Shown here: positions 19,402 through 28,837 of the stretch, in pieces
How the letters are laid out: the number at the start of each line of letters is the position of its first letter
How positions within the stretch are numbered: position 1 is the first letter of the stretch
Origin: Treponema sp.
GTDB taxonomy: Bacteria > Spirochaetota > Spirochaetia > Treponematales > Breznakiellaceae
DNA length: 39,797 nucleotides
Reading direction: 5' to 3'
Assembly (NCBI GenBank): GCA_031254615.1
Contig: JAIRUC010000092.1
Location: 1 to 39,797, forward strand
Position numbers and translations under genes: made by a program
The notes under the pieces: model-generated
The model's input: the letters and a program-made list of their open reading frames with translations, nothing else
The model's database searches: none
Told to the model about the DNA's origin: nothing

Positions 19402-19548
19402 CAGATAGTTGAGAATGGGGAATTGAACTTGTTTCTATGTTTTTTGTCAATTTGTGTGAAAAAGAGCAGTTTGTTAATCAGATAAAACGGCCTTGTCTGA
19501 CATAAATATAAATTGTTTTTTTTAAAATTAGTGTTATATTTATAGTAT

Positions 19549-19983
19549 ATGACGAAGATTTCCGAACGCTGTCGAAAAATTCTCAGAACGGTTTTTCGCG
19601 GTATTGGCGTATCGGTGGTTTCGCTGATTATTCAGGCATGTTACGGCATACTGCCTCCGGATGAACCCGGTTGTGAATACGGAATGCCTCCCCCGGATTA
19701 TATCCAGGAAATTTCGATCCGTGGAACAGTAACGGCAAAGAAAACCGGAAATCCTATTTTCGGGATTCGAGTTTCTGTTGTAATCGAAGAAACCGAGTAT
19801 TGGGAGCGTACCGACAAATATGGATATTTTAGTCTCTGGGTTCCGGTTCAGGATGTTTATCAGTTAAAAATTGAAGATGTCGATGGCACATACAATGATG
19901 GCCTGTTTAAGGAACAAACATGGACGCTTAAACATAACGATACATACAGCACCCTATTGATAGGTATGGATATTGAGGAGTAA
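19549..19983 (+). CDS. Putative lipoprotein of the rSAM/lipoprotein type
   Basis: 144 aa; hydrophobic stretch then SLIIQAC lipobox-like; EYGMPPPDYIQEISIRGTVTAKKTGNPIFGIRVSV resembles rSAM-associated putative lipoproteins; overlaps the following rSAM gene. Confidence 0.75.
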   Translation: MTKISERCRKILRTVFRGIGVSVVSLIIQACYGILPPDEPGCEYGMPPPDYIQEISIRGTVTAKKTGNPIFGIRVSVVIEETEYWERTDKYGYFSLWVPVQDVYQLKIEDVDGTYNDGLFKEQTWTLKHNDTYSTLLIGMDIEE

Positions 19984-21049
19984 ATTTTCACATTTTATTT
20001 TTAATCTGTACCGATATAATGAAACGCAGCTTCATCAGTTAAAGTATCTGTTTTGGGAATGTACACGCCGCTGTAATTTAAATTGTATTCACTGCGGTTC
20101 GGATTGTTCTGCAAACGCCCAAAATCAGGATATGCCTTTTGATGATTTTCTGAATGCGATACTGCCCTACGCCGAATCAAATGCAAAAGAACGCATCGTC
20201 ATTGCCATTACCGGAGGTGAACCTTCCTTGCGGGAAGACCTCTCCGATTGCGGGCGCAAACTTCGCGAGCACGGGTTTTTGTGGGGCATGGTAACCAACG
20301 GATACAATTACACAAACAATTTGCATTCAAAACTGATGTCAGCAGGATTGGGTTCCGTTACAGTGAGCCTTGACGGTTTTGAAGCCTCGCACAACTGGCT
20401 TCGCGGCAGCCCGCAAAGTTTTAACAGAGCGGTCAAGGCGATTGATATTATCGCATCCACACCCCGGCTTACTTACGACATTGTAACCTGCGTCAATCAA
20501 AAAAACATTGATGAGCTTGAAGCGTTTAAAGATTTTTTAATCCGGCACAAGGTAAAAGCATGGCGGCTGTTTACGATCTCGCCAATCGGGCGTGCGGCCG
20601 ATAACCCCGACTTACATTTGAGTCCAGATCAATTACGTTGGCTGATGGATTTTATTGTCCGCTCACGCGCCGATAACCGCATTAAGGTATACTTTAGCTG
20701 CGAAGCTTACACCGGCGATTACGAAGGAAAGGTACGCGACGGTTATTTTTTTTGCCACGCCGGTATCAATATCGTTTCGGTTTTAATTGACGGTTCAATT
20801 TCCGCCTGCCCGAATATCGACCGGCATTTTATTCAGGGAAACATTTACAGTGATAATTTTCAGGATGTGTGGAATAACCGCTTTGAAGTAATGCGCGATC
20901 GCAGATGGACAAAAACCGGACTTTGTAAAAAATGCCGCGACTACCGCAACTGCAAAGGAGGCGCTATGCACCTGTGGAATGAAAAGCAGGACGGCATTAT
21001 GCGCTGTATTCATCGTGACATAACGGACAAAACAGAAGCTGTTCCATGA
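19973..21049 (+). CDS. Radical SAM/SPASM protein, rSAM/lipoprotein system type
   Basis: 358 aa, TTG start; LKYLFWECTRRCNLNCIHCGSDC (CxxxCxxC), AITGGEPSLRED, SPASM-like C-terminus CPNID...GLCKKCRDYRNCKGG. Confidence 0.9.
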   Translation: MRSKFSHFIFNLYRYNETQLHQLKYLFWECTRRCNLNCIHCGSDCSANAQNQDMPFDDFLNAILPYAESNAKERIVIAITGGEPSLREDLSDCGRKLREHGFLWGMVTNGYNYTNNLHSKLMSAGLGSVTVSLDGFEASHNWLRGSPQSFNRAVKAIDIIASTPRLTYDIVTCVNQKNIDELEAFKDFLIRHKVKAWRLFTISPIGRAADNPDLHLSPDQLRWLMDFIVRSRADNRIKVYFSCEAYTGDYEGKVRDGYFFCHAGINIVSVLIDGSISACPNIDRHFIQGNIYSDNFQDVWNNRFEVMRDRRWTKTGLCKKCRDYRNCKGGAMHLWNEKQDGIMRCIHRDITDKTEAVP

Positions 21050-21054
21050 TTCCG

Positions 21055-22383
21055 CTACAACTGCCACTTTTCACTTGTATCGCTTTGCATTATAGGAACA
21101 CGCCTTTCAATGTCCAGTACTCTGACTTGCAGACGACGCATAGCGCCGGTTCCGATTATGCCGATAACAACAATTATATTTGCTCCTGCGGCATTGCCTA
21201 TACTTAAAAAATCATCGTCGCTTACATAGCCGGACATTTGGAATTCTTGTTCCGCTTCAATTAATTTGGCGTTCTGCCGATCAACAACGCCTATGCCCTT
21301 CCGTATAAAGTCGGAAGTTATGTTATCAGCAACCGCCGTTGTCATTGGATTAGCGCTTACATCGTTATAAATCCACACACGCGCATCTTTGGGAAGAACG
21401 TTCTGAACTTCGCTGCTTGCAAGGGCGGCAACCCGGTCTGTCTGACTGCGGGAGTTATCATAGTCGCTGGCAAGCATTGCCTGATCCTGTAAAATTCTGT
21501 TCAGCCGGGCAAGCACTTCCCTTGCTTTTGGATTTCCCGTTTCATCAAAAACCTGCTGCATAAAGTTAGCTGCAACTTTTGTTTCTCCGAACGCCTCATA
21601 AAGAACAGACGCATTCTCCGCCGCGGCAAAGCTTTTATACCGCTCATAAATTCCAAGGTAGGCTTCAAGGGCTGTCCTGTAGCTTCCCTCTTTCACGCGG
21701 GCAAGGGCGTCTTTCATTTCCGCCTGCAAAATTTTGTCTTTTGACTTATCTTTCGCTAAAGCGCGGTTTTCAATTGCGGTATAAGGGGCAACATCCCTGC
21801 CAAGATATTTAAGCTGTCTGTCAACAACAGCCCTTAGAAGCATTGATGCGGAAGGATAATTTTCTCTATCCGAAGATCTGTTGCTGTCTTTTTTAAAAAC
21901 CGGACCGATAACGCTTCCGTCGCGGGAGCGTGTAAGAGAATAATTAAATTCAATTTCTACATTGGTGACATAATCAGTATAATATACAGTTTTGCCGTCC
22001 TTGGTTTTGTATGAACCTTGCTGGGCTTCAGTCATTGCATCAACCCGTGTTATCCGCCCGACAAACAGAGCATCCACATAGTTCTCTATACTTTGGTTAC
22101 TCCTTCGCAGGCGTTCAATTTCCGAAGGGTCTACCAGAGTAAAATAATTCAATGCCTTTATGTTGATGGTCGCGGCTGTCGCAGCATATTGAGCCATTTC
22201 CCTATAGACGCTGTTATTGGAAGCGGCTTCAAACGTCATAATCGCGATACGTTTGATGCCGGCAGTATTTAAGGCCGGCGGCCGCTGTACCTCTAATCTA
22301 ATCGTTGTGGCGCAGGCGGTGAGAAGTAAAACCAGCAGTACAGGCAGCGCAAAAATTATACAATTATTTTTTTGTACCATATT
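21055..22383 (-). CDS. CsgG/LpoB-like lipoprotein
   Basis: Frame 21055..22416; likely start near MVQKNNC with lipobox LLLTAC; two halves with LpoB/CsgG-like sequence (IKRIAIMTFEAAS...FTLVDPSEIERL; ARVWIYNDVS...IGVVDRQNAKLIEAEQEFQMSGYVSDDDFLSIGNAAGANIIVV). Exact start approximate. Confidence 0.7.
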   Translation of the reverse strand, partial: NMVQKNNCIIFALPVLLVLLLTACATTIRLEVQRPPALNTAGIKRIAIMTFEAASNNSVYREMAQYAATAATINIKALNYFTLVDPSEIERLRRSNQSIENYVDALFVGRITRVDAMTEAQQGSYKTKDGKTVYYTDYVTNVEIEFNYSLTRSRDGSVIGPVFKKDSNRSSDRENYPSASMLLRAVVDRQLKYLGRDVAPYTAIENRALAKDKSKDKILQAEMKDALARVKEGSYRTALEAYLGIYERYKSFAAAENASVLYEAFGETKVAANFMQQVFDETGNPKAREVLARLNRILQDQAMLASDYDNSRSQTDRVAALASSEVQNVLPKDARVWIYNDVSANPMTTAVADNITSDFIRKGIGVVDRQNAKLIEAEQEFQMSGYVSDDDFLSIGNAAGANIIVVIGIIGTGAMRRLQVRVLDIERRVPIMQSDTSEKWQL

Positions 22384-22559
22384 GTTCTTTCCTTGATAAA
22401 CTTTCATTTCTGCCATGCGGCTCTATTCTTCAGCTATATTTATCATAACGCAAATAATGGAACTGCACAACTGCGCCACACGCTGTGGAGACGGCGTAAA
22501 AAATTTGCCCTTCTATAAAAATGATGACAGACGCCATTATCTGTGGTAGCCTGATAGGT

Positions 22560-23546
22560 ATGAAAGACAGCATCAACTGGGCATTAACAGGAACCGGGGG
22601 GATTACCAATAAATTTCTTGAGGGGCTTAGGGCTACCAATGGGCGGGCGGCGGCGGTAGTTTCCCGCACACGGGAAAATGCGGAAGCCTTCACCGCGAGA
22701 AACGGTATTGAAAAGGCGTTTGATAACTTTGATCTAATGCTGAAAGACCCGTCTATTGATGTGGTGTATATCGGCACTCCACACACTACCCATAAGGATT
22801 TTGCCGTCCGCGCTCTAAAAGCGCGGAAAGCGGTGTTATGCGAAAAACCCGCGGCGATTAACGCCGGCGAACTGAAGGAGATAATTCAGACAGCACGGGA
22901 AAATAATGTTTTTTTTATGGAGGCCATGTGGACCCGTTTTATCCCGCCGGTGCGCAAGGTTCGGGAATGGCTGTCCCAGAACCTCATTGGCGAGGTACAA
23001 ATGATACAAGCCAATTTTGGTTTTAACGCCCCGTTTGATCCCAATCACCGGCTGTTCAACCCTGATCTGGGCGGCGGAGCATTGCTTGATGCGGGCATTT
23101 ATCCCCTTTCATTTATCTCCATGGTCTTTGGGGGCAAAAAACCAGCAGACATTCAATCGCGGCTTTTCTTCGGCAAGAGCGGAGCGGATGAAGAAGACGC
23201 TATCATTCTTTCCTACGGCGGCCCCCGGATAGCCCATGCCGCCGCCGCGCTTACCGTTCAACTGGAAAACGATGCATGGATTTATGGGACGCTGGGCAGA
23301 ATTCATATTCCCAATTTTATTTGGTCGCGCGGCGCAAAACTTTTATTGGACGGTAAAGACGAATACCACTTTCAGCCTGAGTTTATTTCCAACGGCTACA
23401 ATTACGAAGCCGAAGAAGTAATGCGCTGCATCCGGGAAGGAAAAACAGAAAGCGCCGTGATGCCTTGGGACGAATCTCTGGTTATTATGGAAACCATGGA
23501 CACAATCCGCAGTCAATGGGATTTTCGTTACCCGTCAGAAATATAA
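22560..23546 (+). CDS. Gfo/Idh/MocA family oxidoreductase
   Basis: Start at MKDSINWALTGTGGITNKFLEGL (ATG 22560, in frame with track start 22521); YIGTPHTTHKDFAVRALKARKAVLCEKPAA; GGGALLDAGIYPLSF. Confidence 0.92.
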   Translation: MKDSINWALTGTGGITNKFLEGLRATNGRAAAVVSRTRENAEAFTARNGIEKAFDNFDLMLKDPSIDVVYIGTPHTTHKDFAVRALKARKAVLCEKPAAINAGELKEIIQTARENNVFFMEAMWTRFIPPVRKVREWLSQNLIGEVQMIQANFGFNAPFDPNHRLFNPDLGGGALLDAGIYPLSFISMVFGGKKPADIQSRLFFGKSGADEEDAIILSYGGPRIAHAAAALTVQLENDAWIYGTLGRIHIPNFIWSRGAKLLLDGKDEYHFQPEFISNGYNYEAEEVMRCIREGKTESAVMPWDESLVIMETMDTIRSQWDFRYPSEI

Positions 23547-23697
23547 AAGCTCAGATGCCGCTGGAATTACATACATTTTAACCGTACCGCTTAGGGCTTG
23601 AAAAATCCGCCTTATAGCGGGATAATGCAGATAGTGAATGTAAATTTAGCCCGTTTTTATAAAAACCCGCAATTTCCAACAAACATGCCATAGGAGC

Positions 23698-24774
23698 ATG
23701 AAAATGGAAATACTTGTAGCGAGCTATCGTCTTGCCGGTACCGGCGGCAGCCAAAATTACACTTACGCGATAATCACAGAGCTTTTACGGCTTGGACACA
23801 ATGTGGAGTATTTTGCTCTCAATAAAGGGCTGGTCTCTGACAAAATAGAACAACTTGGCGTGCGGTTTATGTCAAAACGGCATTATGATTTAATTATCGC
23901 CAATTACAAACTGGTAACTCAGCTTTTATTTCAGCGCGGATATATCATACAGACAAGTCACAGCATACTGCCCGGTAATGACGAACCGTCCCTCTTTGCC
24001 GATTACCATGTGTGCGTAAGCGAATTTCAACAAAAATTTTTTTTGGAGAAAAAAATAAAATGCGAGGTTATCTTAAACGGCATTGACTGCGAACGGTTTT
24101 ATCCTGAAACGCCGGTACATAAAAAACTGACCCGTGTGTTGTCGTTGTGCCAATCCGAAGAAGCCAATAAGCTTATCGCCTCCTGCTGCAGGCGTATTAA
24201 TGTTAAATTCGTAAAGTGTTACAAACTAAAGCACAATGTTTGGGATCTTGAAAAAGAAATCAACAAGGCTGACCTTGTGGTAGGCGTTGGGCGTTCTTTG
24301 TATGACGCAATGGCCTGCGGAAGAGCGGTAATATCTTATGACACGCGTTATGTTGACAGAAATTTTGAAGGCGACGGATACCTTGATAAAAGCAATATTA
24401 ATGCATCGTTAGTGTATAATTGCTGCGGCGGTGCGAGCCGGCGCTTTTTTACGCCGGAAGAATTTATTATCGAATTAAAAAAATATAACAGCGACGACGG
24501 CGCGTTCATGCGGGAATTTGCCGTAAAAGAATTGAATATTCGTAAAAGCGTTGAGCGTTACCTTTCCATTTATAACGCAAATGCAAATAAAAATAAAAAA
24601 GACGGTGATACATGGTGGGTTCCATATTACAATGAATTGTACGCTGAATTTGAAAAACTAAATGCTGAAATAACCGCATTAAAGTCATCAAAAGCATGGC
24701 GTATTACGGCGCCATTGCGAAATTTTGCAGAAAGAATGAGAAAATTTAAACGGAGTAAAAACAGGCGTTTCTGA
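23698..24774 (+). CDS. Glycosyltransferase (GT4-like)
   Basis: 358 aa; RLAGTGGSQNYTYAIITELLRLGHNVEYFAL...VILNGIDCERFYP...GRSLYDAMACGRAVISYD; C-terminal LNAEITALKSSKAWRITAPLR typical of glycosyltransferase tails. Confidence 0.87.
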   Translation: MKMEILVASYRLAGTGGSQNYTYAIITELLRLGHNVEYFALNKGLVSDKIEQLGVRFMSKRHYDLIIANYKLVTQLLFQRGYIIQTSHSILPGNDEPSLFADYHVCVSEFQQKFFLEKKIKCEVILNGIDCERFYPETPVHKKLTRVLSLCQSEEANKLIASCCRRINVKFVKCYKLKHNVWDLEKEINKADLVVGVGRSLYDAMACGRAVISYDTRYVDRNFEGDGYLDKSNINASLVYNCCGGASRRFFTPEEFIIELKKYNSDDGAFMREFAVKELNIRKSVERYLSIYNANANKNKKDGDTWWVPYYNELYAEFEKLNAEITALKSSKAWRITAPLRNFAERMRKFKRSKNRRF

Positions 24775-24901
24775 TACGAATGATTTTGCAGGATTATTTA
24801 TGCTCGCGCTTGATGATTACAAAAAAGACGAACTAAACAAATTATGAGTTACAATGGTAACAGTATACGCATATGGTAATAAGCACCGGAGCGCGTCTAA
24901 A

Positions 24902-25210
24902 TCACTTCCCTCTTAAAAGATTATATTCCACTTTTGTCCTGAAGTCGGCAATGGCCTGGTCTTTGGGTTTTCCTTCAAATAAAAAAAGCACAAGTTCGTC
25001 TTTGAAATAACTTTCGATCTCTCTGTCGTATCCCGTAGTAAGCTTGCCGTTAATATTCTGTGCCATTTGCGCGAATTCCATATAGTGATTCTGGTTTTTA
25101 AGGAAAGGTTCCTTAAAATTCTTGCTGATCTTATTGACGACATTAATATTGCTTACAAAATCACCGGTAGCTTTGGCGCCAGACACTAAAATTCTATTTA
25201 CCCTTCCCCA
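24902..25210 (-). pseudogene. C-terminal remnant of an ABC-transporter extracellular solute-binding protein (family 1 type)
   Basis: ...ILVSGAKATGDFVSNINVVNKISKNFKEPFLKNQNHYMEFAQMAQNINGKLTTGYDREIESYFKDELVLFLFEGKPKDQAIADFRTKVEYNL resembles the C-terminus of sugar-binding proteins; the rest of the gene is absent and the ORF N-terminus runs antisense into the VOC gene. Confidence 0.6.
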
Positions 25211-25265
25211 TATCAGAATTGCCAATTCCTCATCATAAAAGATATAATGCGGCAAGGGGTGAAAA

Positions 25266-25700
25266 ATGTTCAAACGACTTGGGCATATAGCGATACGGGC
25301 AAAAGACATTGAAGTAACGGCGGCATTTTACCGCGATATTCTGGGCATGAAGGAAGCTTTCAGAATGTACAACGGAGAAGGCGGCGCACTAAGCACTGTT
25401 TATCTCTGCGCAGCGCCCGGTCAGTTTATTGAAATATTTCCCGGCGGCAGTGAAGAGCGCGAAATTAATGACCGTACAATCGGCTATTCGCATCTGTGCA
25501 TAGAAGTAGAAAACGTCGAGGAAACCTGTAAAGAGCTCCTCGCCAAAGGACTGCAGACGGATACCGAAGTAAAAACCGGGTTTTCAAAAAGCAGGATGTT
25601 CTGGACACATGATCCCGACGGAAATCGAATCGAATTCATGGAGTTGACGCCGGAGAGCCTTCAGGCACAGGCCATTGATCGCATGGCAAAGGAACAATAG
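25266..25700 (+). CDS. VOC/glyoxalase family protein (lactoylglutathione lyase-like)
   Basis: 144 aa; LGHIAIRAKDIEVTAAFYRDILGMKEAF...GQFIEIFPGG...HLCIEVENVEETCKEL...DPDGNRIEFMEL; RBS-like AAGGGGTG upstream. Confidence 0.88.
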   Translation: MFKRLGHIAIRAKDIEVTAAFYRDILGMKEAFRMYNGEGGALSTVYLCAAPGQFIEIFPGGSEEREINDRTIGYSHLCIEVENVEETCKELLAKGLQTDTEVKTGFSKSRMFWTHDPDGNRIEFMELTPESLQAQAIDRMAKEQ

Positions 25701-25794
25701 ACAAAACCACGGTGTCACGCTCTTGTCCTACTCCTCACTAACTGCCCACTGTTTACTCCTTGAAAAACCTCCCCTTTTCCGCTACCCTGAACCA

Positions 25795-27303
25795 ATGAAC
25801 ACAAACCCTGTCGCGGATTATCTTGCCGCTGTTTCACCGGATAAAATCAACACAAGCCTTTTGGCTTACCTTTGTAATTTGACAGAGGTCGCCAAAGTAA
25901 CACCGGAAATCGCCTCTTCAATTGTAAAAGAGCTGGAAAATCAGCGCAAAAGATTGAAATTGATCGCCAGCGAAAATTACTGCTCCATGGCGGTACAGCT
26001 TGCGATGGGGAATCTTTTAACCGATAAATACGCCGAGGGTGTCCCCAACCACCGGTTTTATGCCGGAAACGAAAATGTGGACGCTATTGAGGCGCTTGCG
26101 GCGCAGGAGGCGTGCAAGCTCTTTGGCGCACAGTACGCCAATGTTCAGCCCCACTGCGGGGCGGACGCCAATTTGCTCGCGTACTGGGCAATCCTTTCCA
26201 CCCGCATCGAAAACCCTGCGATGGAAAAATGGGGCAAAACAAATCTTTACGATCTTACCGACGCCCAATGGAAGGAGTTAAAAACCGCGCTTGGAAATCA
26301 ACGCTTTTTGGGGCTTGATTATTATTCCGGCGGACACTTAACGCACGGTTACCGGAACAATATTTCCAGCCGTATGTTTGATGTTTACGGATATTCGGTT
26401 TCCGAAAAAGACGGGCTTTTGGATTATGATGAGATTGAGAAACAGGCTTTGGAAGTGCGCCCGCTTATCCTTCTTGCCGGGTATTCAGCGTACCCACGAA
26501 AAATCAACTTTAAGCGAATGAGGGAAATCGCGGATAAAGCAGGCAGTGTCTTTATGGTAGACATGGCGCATTTTGCCGGTCTTGTCGCGGGAAAGGTTTT
26601 TACAGGCGAGTTTGATCCTGTGCCCTGGGCTCACGTTGTTACAAGCACAACCCACAAAACATTGCGCGGCCCGCGCTCAGGAATTGTGCTTTCTACTTCC
26701 GAGTTTGCCGAATCTTTGGACAAGGGCTGTCCCTTAACTATGGGAGGCCCTCTCCCCCACGTGATAGCGGCAAAAGCGGTCGCCTTCCGCGAAGCCTCCC
26801 TGCCCGAATTCAAGCAGTATGCGCGTAACATTGTCGATAACTGCCAGGCGCTGGCAGAATCCTGCATTAAAAACGGGCTGAATGTGCTGACGGGCGGAAC
26901 CGATAATCACCTGATTCTGGTAAATGTTGACAAGAACGGCCTTACTGGCAGGCAGGCGGAAAGCGCCCTGCACGAGTGTCACATAACGCTTAACCGCAAC
27001 AGCCTTCCGCGCGACACAAACGGCCCGTGGTATACATCGGGTCTAAGAATCGGAACAGCCGCCGCCACAAGTCTTGGAATGGGCAAGGCGGAAATGACGG
27101 AAATCGGCGCGCTGATTGCCGATGTTGTAAAAGGGACAACCCAGGCGCCTGACAAAAAAGACCCCTCCAAAAACAGCAAGGCAAAGTACAACATCGACGC
27201 CGCTGTAAAAGAGACGGTAATCAAGCGCGTAAAAGATTTACTCGACCGCTTCCCGGTGTATCCGGAACTGGATTTGGAGTTACTGAAAAAATCTTTTGTG
27301 TAA
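25795..27303 (+). CDS. glyA: Serine hydroxymethyltransferase
   Basis: LIASENYCSMAVQLAMGNLLTDKYAEGVPNHRFYAGNENVDAIE...VTSTTHKTLRGPRSG (PLP Lys). ATG at 25795 preferred over track start 25675, which overlaps the VOC gene. Confidence 0.95.
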   Translation: MNTNPVADYLAAVSPDKINTSLLAYLCNLTEVAKVTPEIASSIVKELENQRKRLKLIASENYCSMAVQLAMGNLLTDKYAEGVPNHRFYAGNENVDAIEALAAQEACKLFGAQYANVQPHCGADANLLAYWAILSTRIENPAMEKWGKTNLYDLTDAQWKELKTALGNQRFLGLDYYSGGHLTHGYRNNISSRMFDVYGYSVSEKDGLLDYDEIEKQALEVRPLILLAGYSAYPRKINFKRMREIADKAGSVFMVDMAHFAGLVAGKVFTGEFDPVPWAHVVTSTTHKTLRGPRSGIVLSTSEFAESLDKGCPLTMGGPLPHVIAAKAVAFREASLPEFKQYARNIVDNCQALAESCIKNGLNVLTGGTDNHLILVNVDKNGLTGRQAESALHECHITLNRNSLPRDTNGPWYTSGLRIGTAAATSLGMGKAEMTEIGALIADVVKGTTQAPDKKDPSKNSKAKYNIDAAVKETVIKRVKDLLDRFPVYPELDLELLKKSFV

Positions 27304-27304
27304 A

Positions 27305-28765
27305 CTATTGCTTGCTCTTCTGCTGTTCTCTGATAAATGACTCGAAAATATCAAAAAGGATAGCATCAATCTTAGTGTATTTTTCGACAAATTCTACGCG
27401 CATCATTGCGAGGGCTTCATCCGGAGTCATTGACTTGCGGTAGACCCGGTGAGGATCGGTAAGGCTGTCGTACACATCAATTATTTCTAAAACCTTTGCC
27501 GGGAAGTAAGCAAGCGCCTCATAATCTAAAATTGGTTCAAGGTCATATGTCATACAATAATCCTGCCTCGCTTCGGGATTTTGTTTTTTGTACTGCTGCA
27601 AATACGCGCGGAAATAGCCGTAACCTGTTACATCGCCGTAATACTCGTGATGGTAACCAATGATAAGACTCGCTTCCATAGGGTAGTTTGTTTTATTCAG
27701 AACAGACTTATACCCCTGTTTAACATGATCAATTACAATGTTGCGGTTGTAAGAAGCTTCCCCTTCGTGATACTCAACATTGGATGCCTTTCCAATATCG
27801 TGAATAAGAAAACCAACAGCCCACTTAAAATAAAGGTCCGGCGGGATCGCCCTCATACCTCCGTAAAAAACACGCTCCAAAGAAAGGTCGTCTTTATCAA
27901 TATGCGGAAGCAGTTTATGGTAAAATTCACGGTACTTTGATTGAAAAGAAATTCGCAGTCTTTGTATTGCGCTGGATGTTGAAACAAGGTTGTTGTAATA
28001 CGAAAGAAAGGCAATCCCGTTAAGGTACACCCTTGTCATGTGCTGGACAATCGTACCGTTGGATTTTTGCACCAGCGTATTCATCAATTCATTATTAAAG
28101 ACATCCACGGTTAAAAGCTGTGCGGATGATTTTACCATTTCGTTGGTAGAATCCACCAAACTCTGAGTGACTTTTTTCGCTTCATCATCCGCAAGAGATA
28201 TAGCGTCTACCAATACCGAATGATTGATTAATGCGGCATCTTTGGCAGTATCTACAAGAACTTCGGTAACAACTTCTGTACCTTTATTTTTAACGGCAAG
28301 AAGCTCATTTAACCGCTGTTTGTTATGGTTAAGATAATTAACTTTTTCGCTGGTGGACATTCTGGCAAAAGTTTTATACTCACTTCCGTATCCTTCATGA
28401 GCTTCCAACTCTTCAAGATTGTCATCCCCGGTTTGAGGCTTCGGCTTTGTATCTTTTTTGGTTTTCTTTTTTACATCGGGAAGCTCGTCTACCCACGAGC
28501 CATTAGCGGCAATATATTTTTCTTTGATTTTATTCAGAGTTTCTTCTGTAATAGAATATTCCCAAGTGGTATCCTGCTTCCAGAAGGTTTCATTATTATT
28601 ATATAATGTTTTAAAAGGGATAAGCTTTTTACTTTTTGAAGATTTTTTTGTGCATAAAACAGGAATATCCTCTTCCTTAAGAATATCTATAATTGATTTA
28701 AGCCTTTTTCCATCGGGCTGTAATAACAAAGTTGAAAGTGAAACTTTAACTTCATCTTTCACCAT
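27305..28765 (-). CDS. HD-domain phosphohydrolase, variant HD-GYP-like
   Basis: 486 aa; FLIHDIGK, DHVKQGY, IIGYHHEYYGDVTGYGYF, LEIIDVYDSLTDPHRVYRKSMTPDEAL. Confidence 0.85.
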   Translation of the reverse strand: MVKDEVKVSLSTLLLQPDGKRLKSIIDILKEEDIPVLCTKKSSKSKKLIPFKTLYNNNETFWKQDTTWEYSITEETLNKIKEKYIAANGSWVDELPDVKKKTKKDTKPKPQTGDDNLEELEAHEGYGSEYKTFARMSTSEKVNYLNHNKQRLNELLAVKNKGTEVVTEVLVDTAKDAALINHSVLVDAISLADDEAKKVTQSLVDSTNEMVKSSAQLLTVDVFNNELMNTLVQKSNGTIVQHMTRVYLNGIAFLSYYNNLVSTSSAIQRLRISFQSKYREFYHKLLPHIDKDDLSLERVFYGGMRAIPPDLYFKWAVGFLIHDIGKASNVEYHEGEASYNRNIVIDHVKQGYKSVLNKTNYPMEASLIIGYHHEYYGDVTGYGYFRAYLQQYKKQNPEARQDYCMTYDLEPILDYEALAYFPAKVLEIIDVYDSLTDPHRVYRKSMTPDEALAMMRVEFVEKYTKIDAILFDIFESFIREQQKSKQ

Positions 28766-28837
28766 ACCTTAATAATATACAAAATTTCATTATTGTCAAG
28801 GTATTTTTTTATGAAGTATAATAACAATAGTAGAATA

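Noticed and set aside
23630-23675. GTTTTTATAAAAAC palindrome as a terminator after the Gfo/Idh gene
   Set aside because: AT-only stem with no following T run and weak flanking pairing.
24740-24847. Short plus-strand frame ENLNGVKTGVSDTNDFAGLFMLALDDYKKDELNKL after the glycosyltransferase
   Set aside because: Protein-like but very short, with no clear start or family; the glycosyltransferase already ends with a typical tail, so this is at most a remnant.
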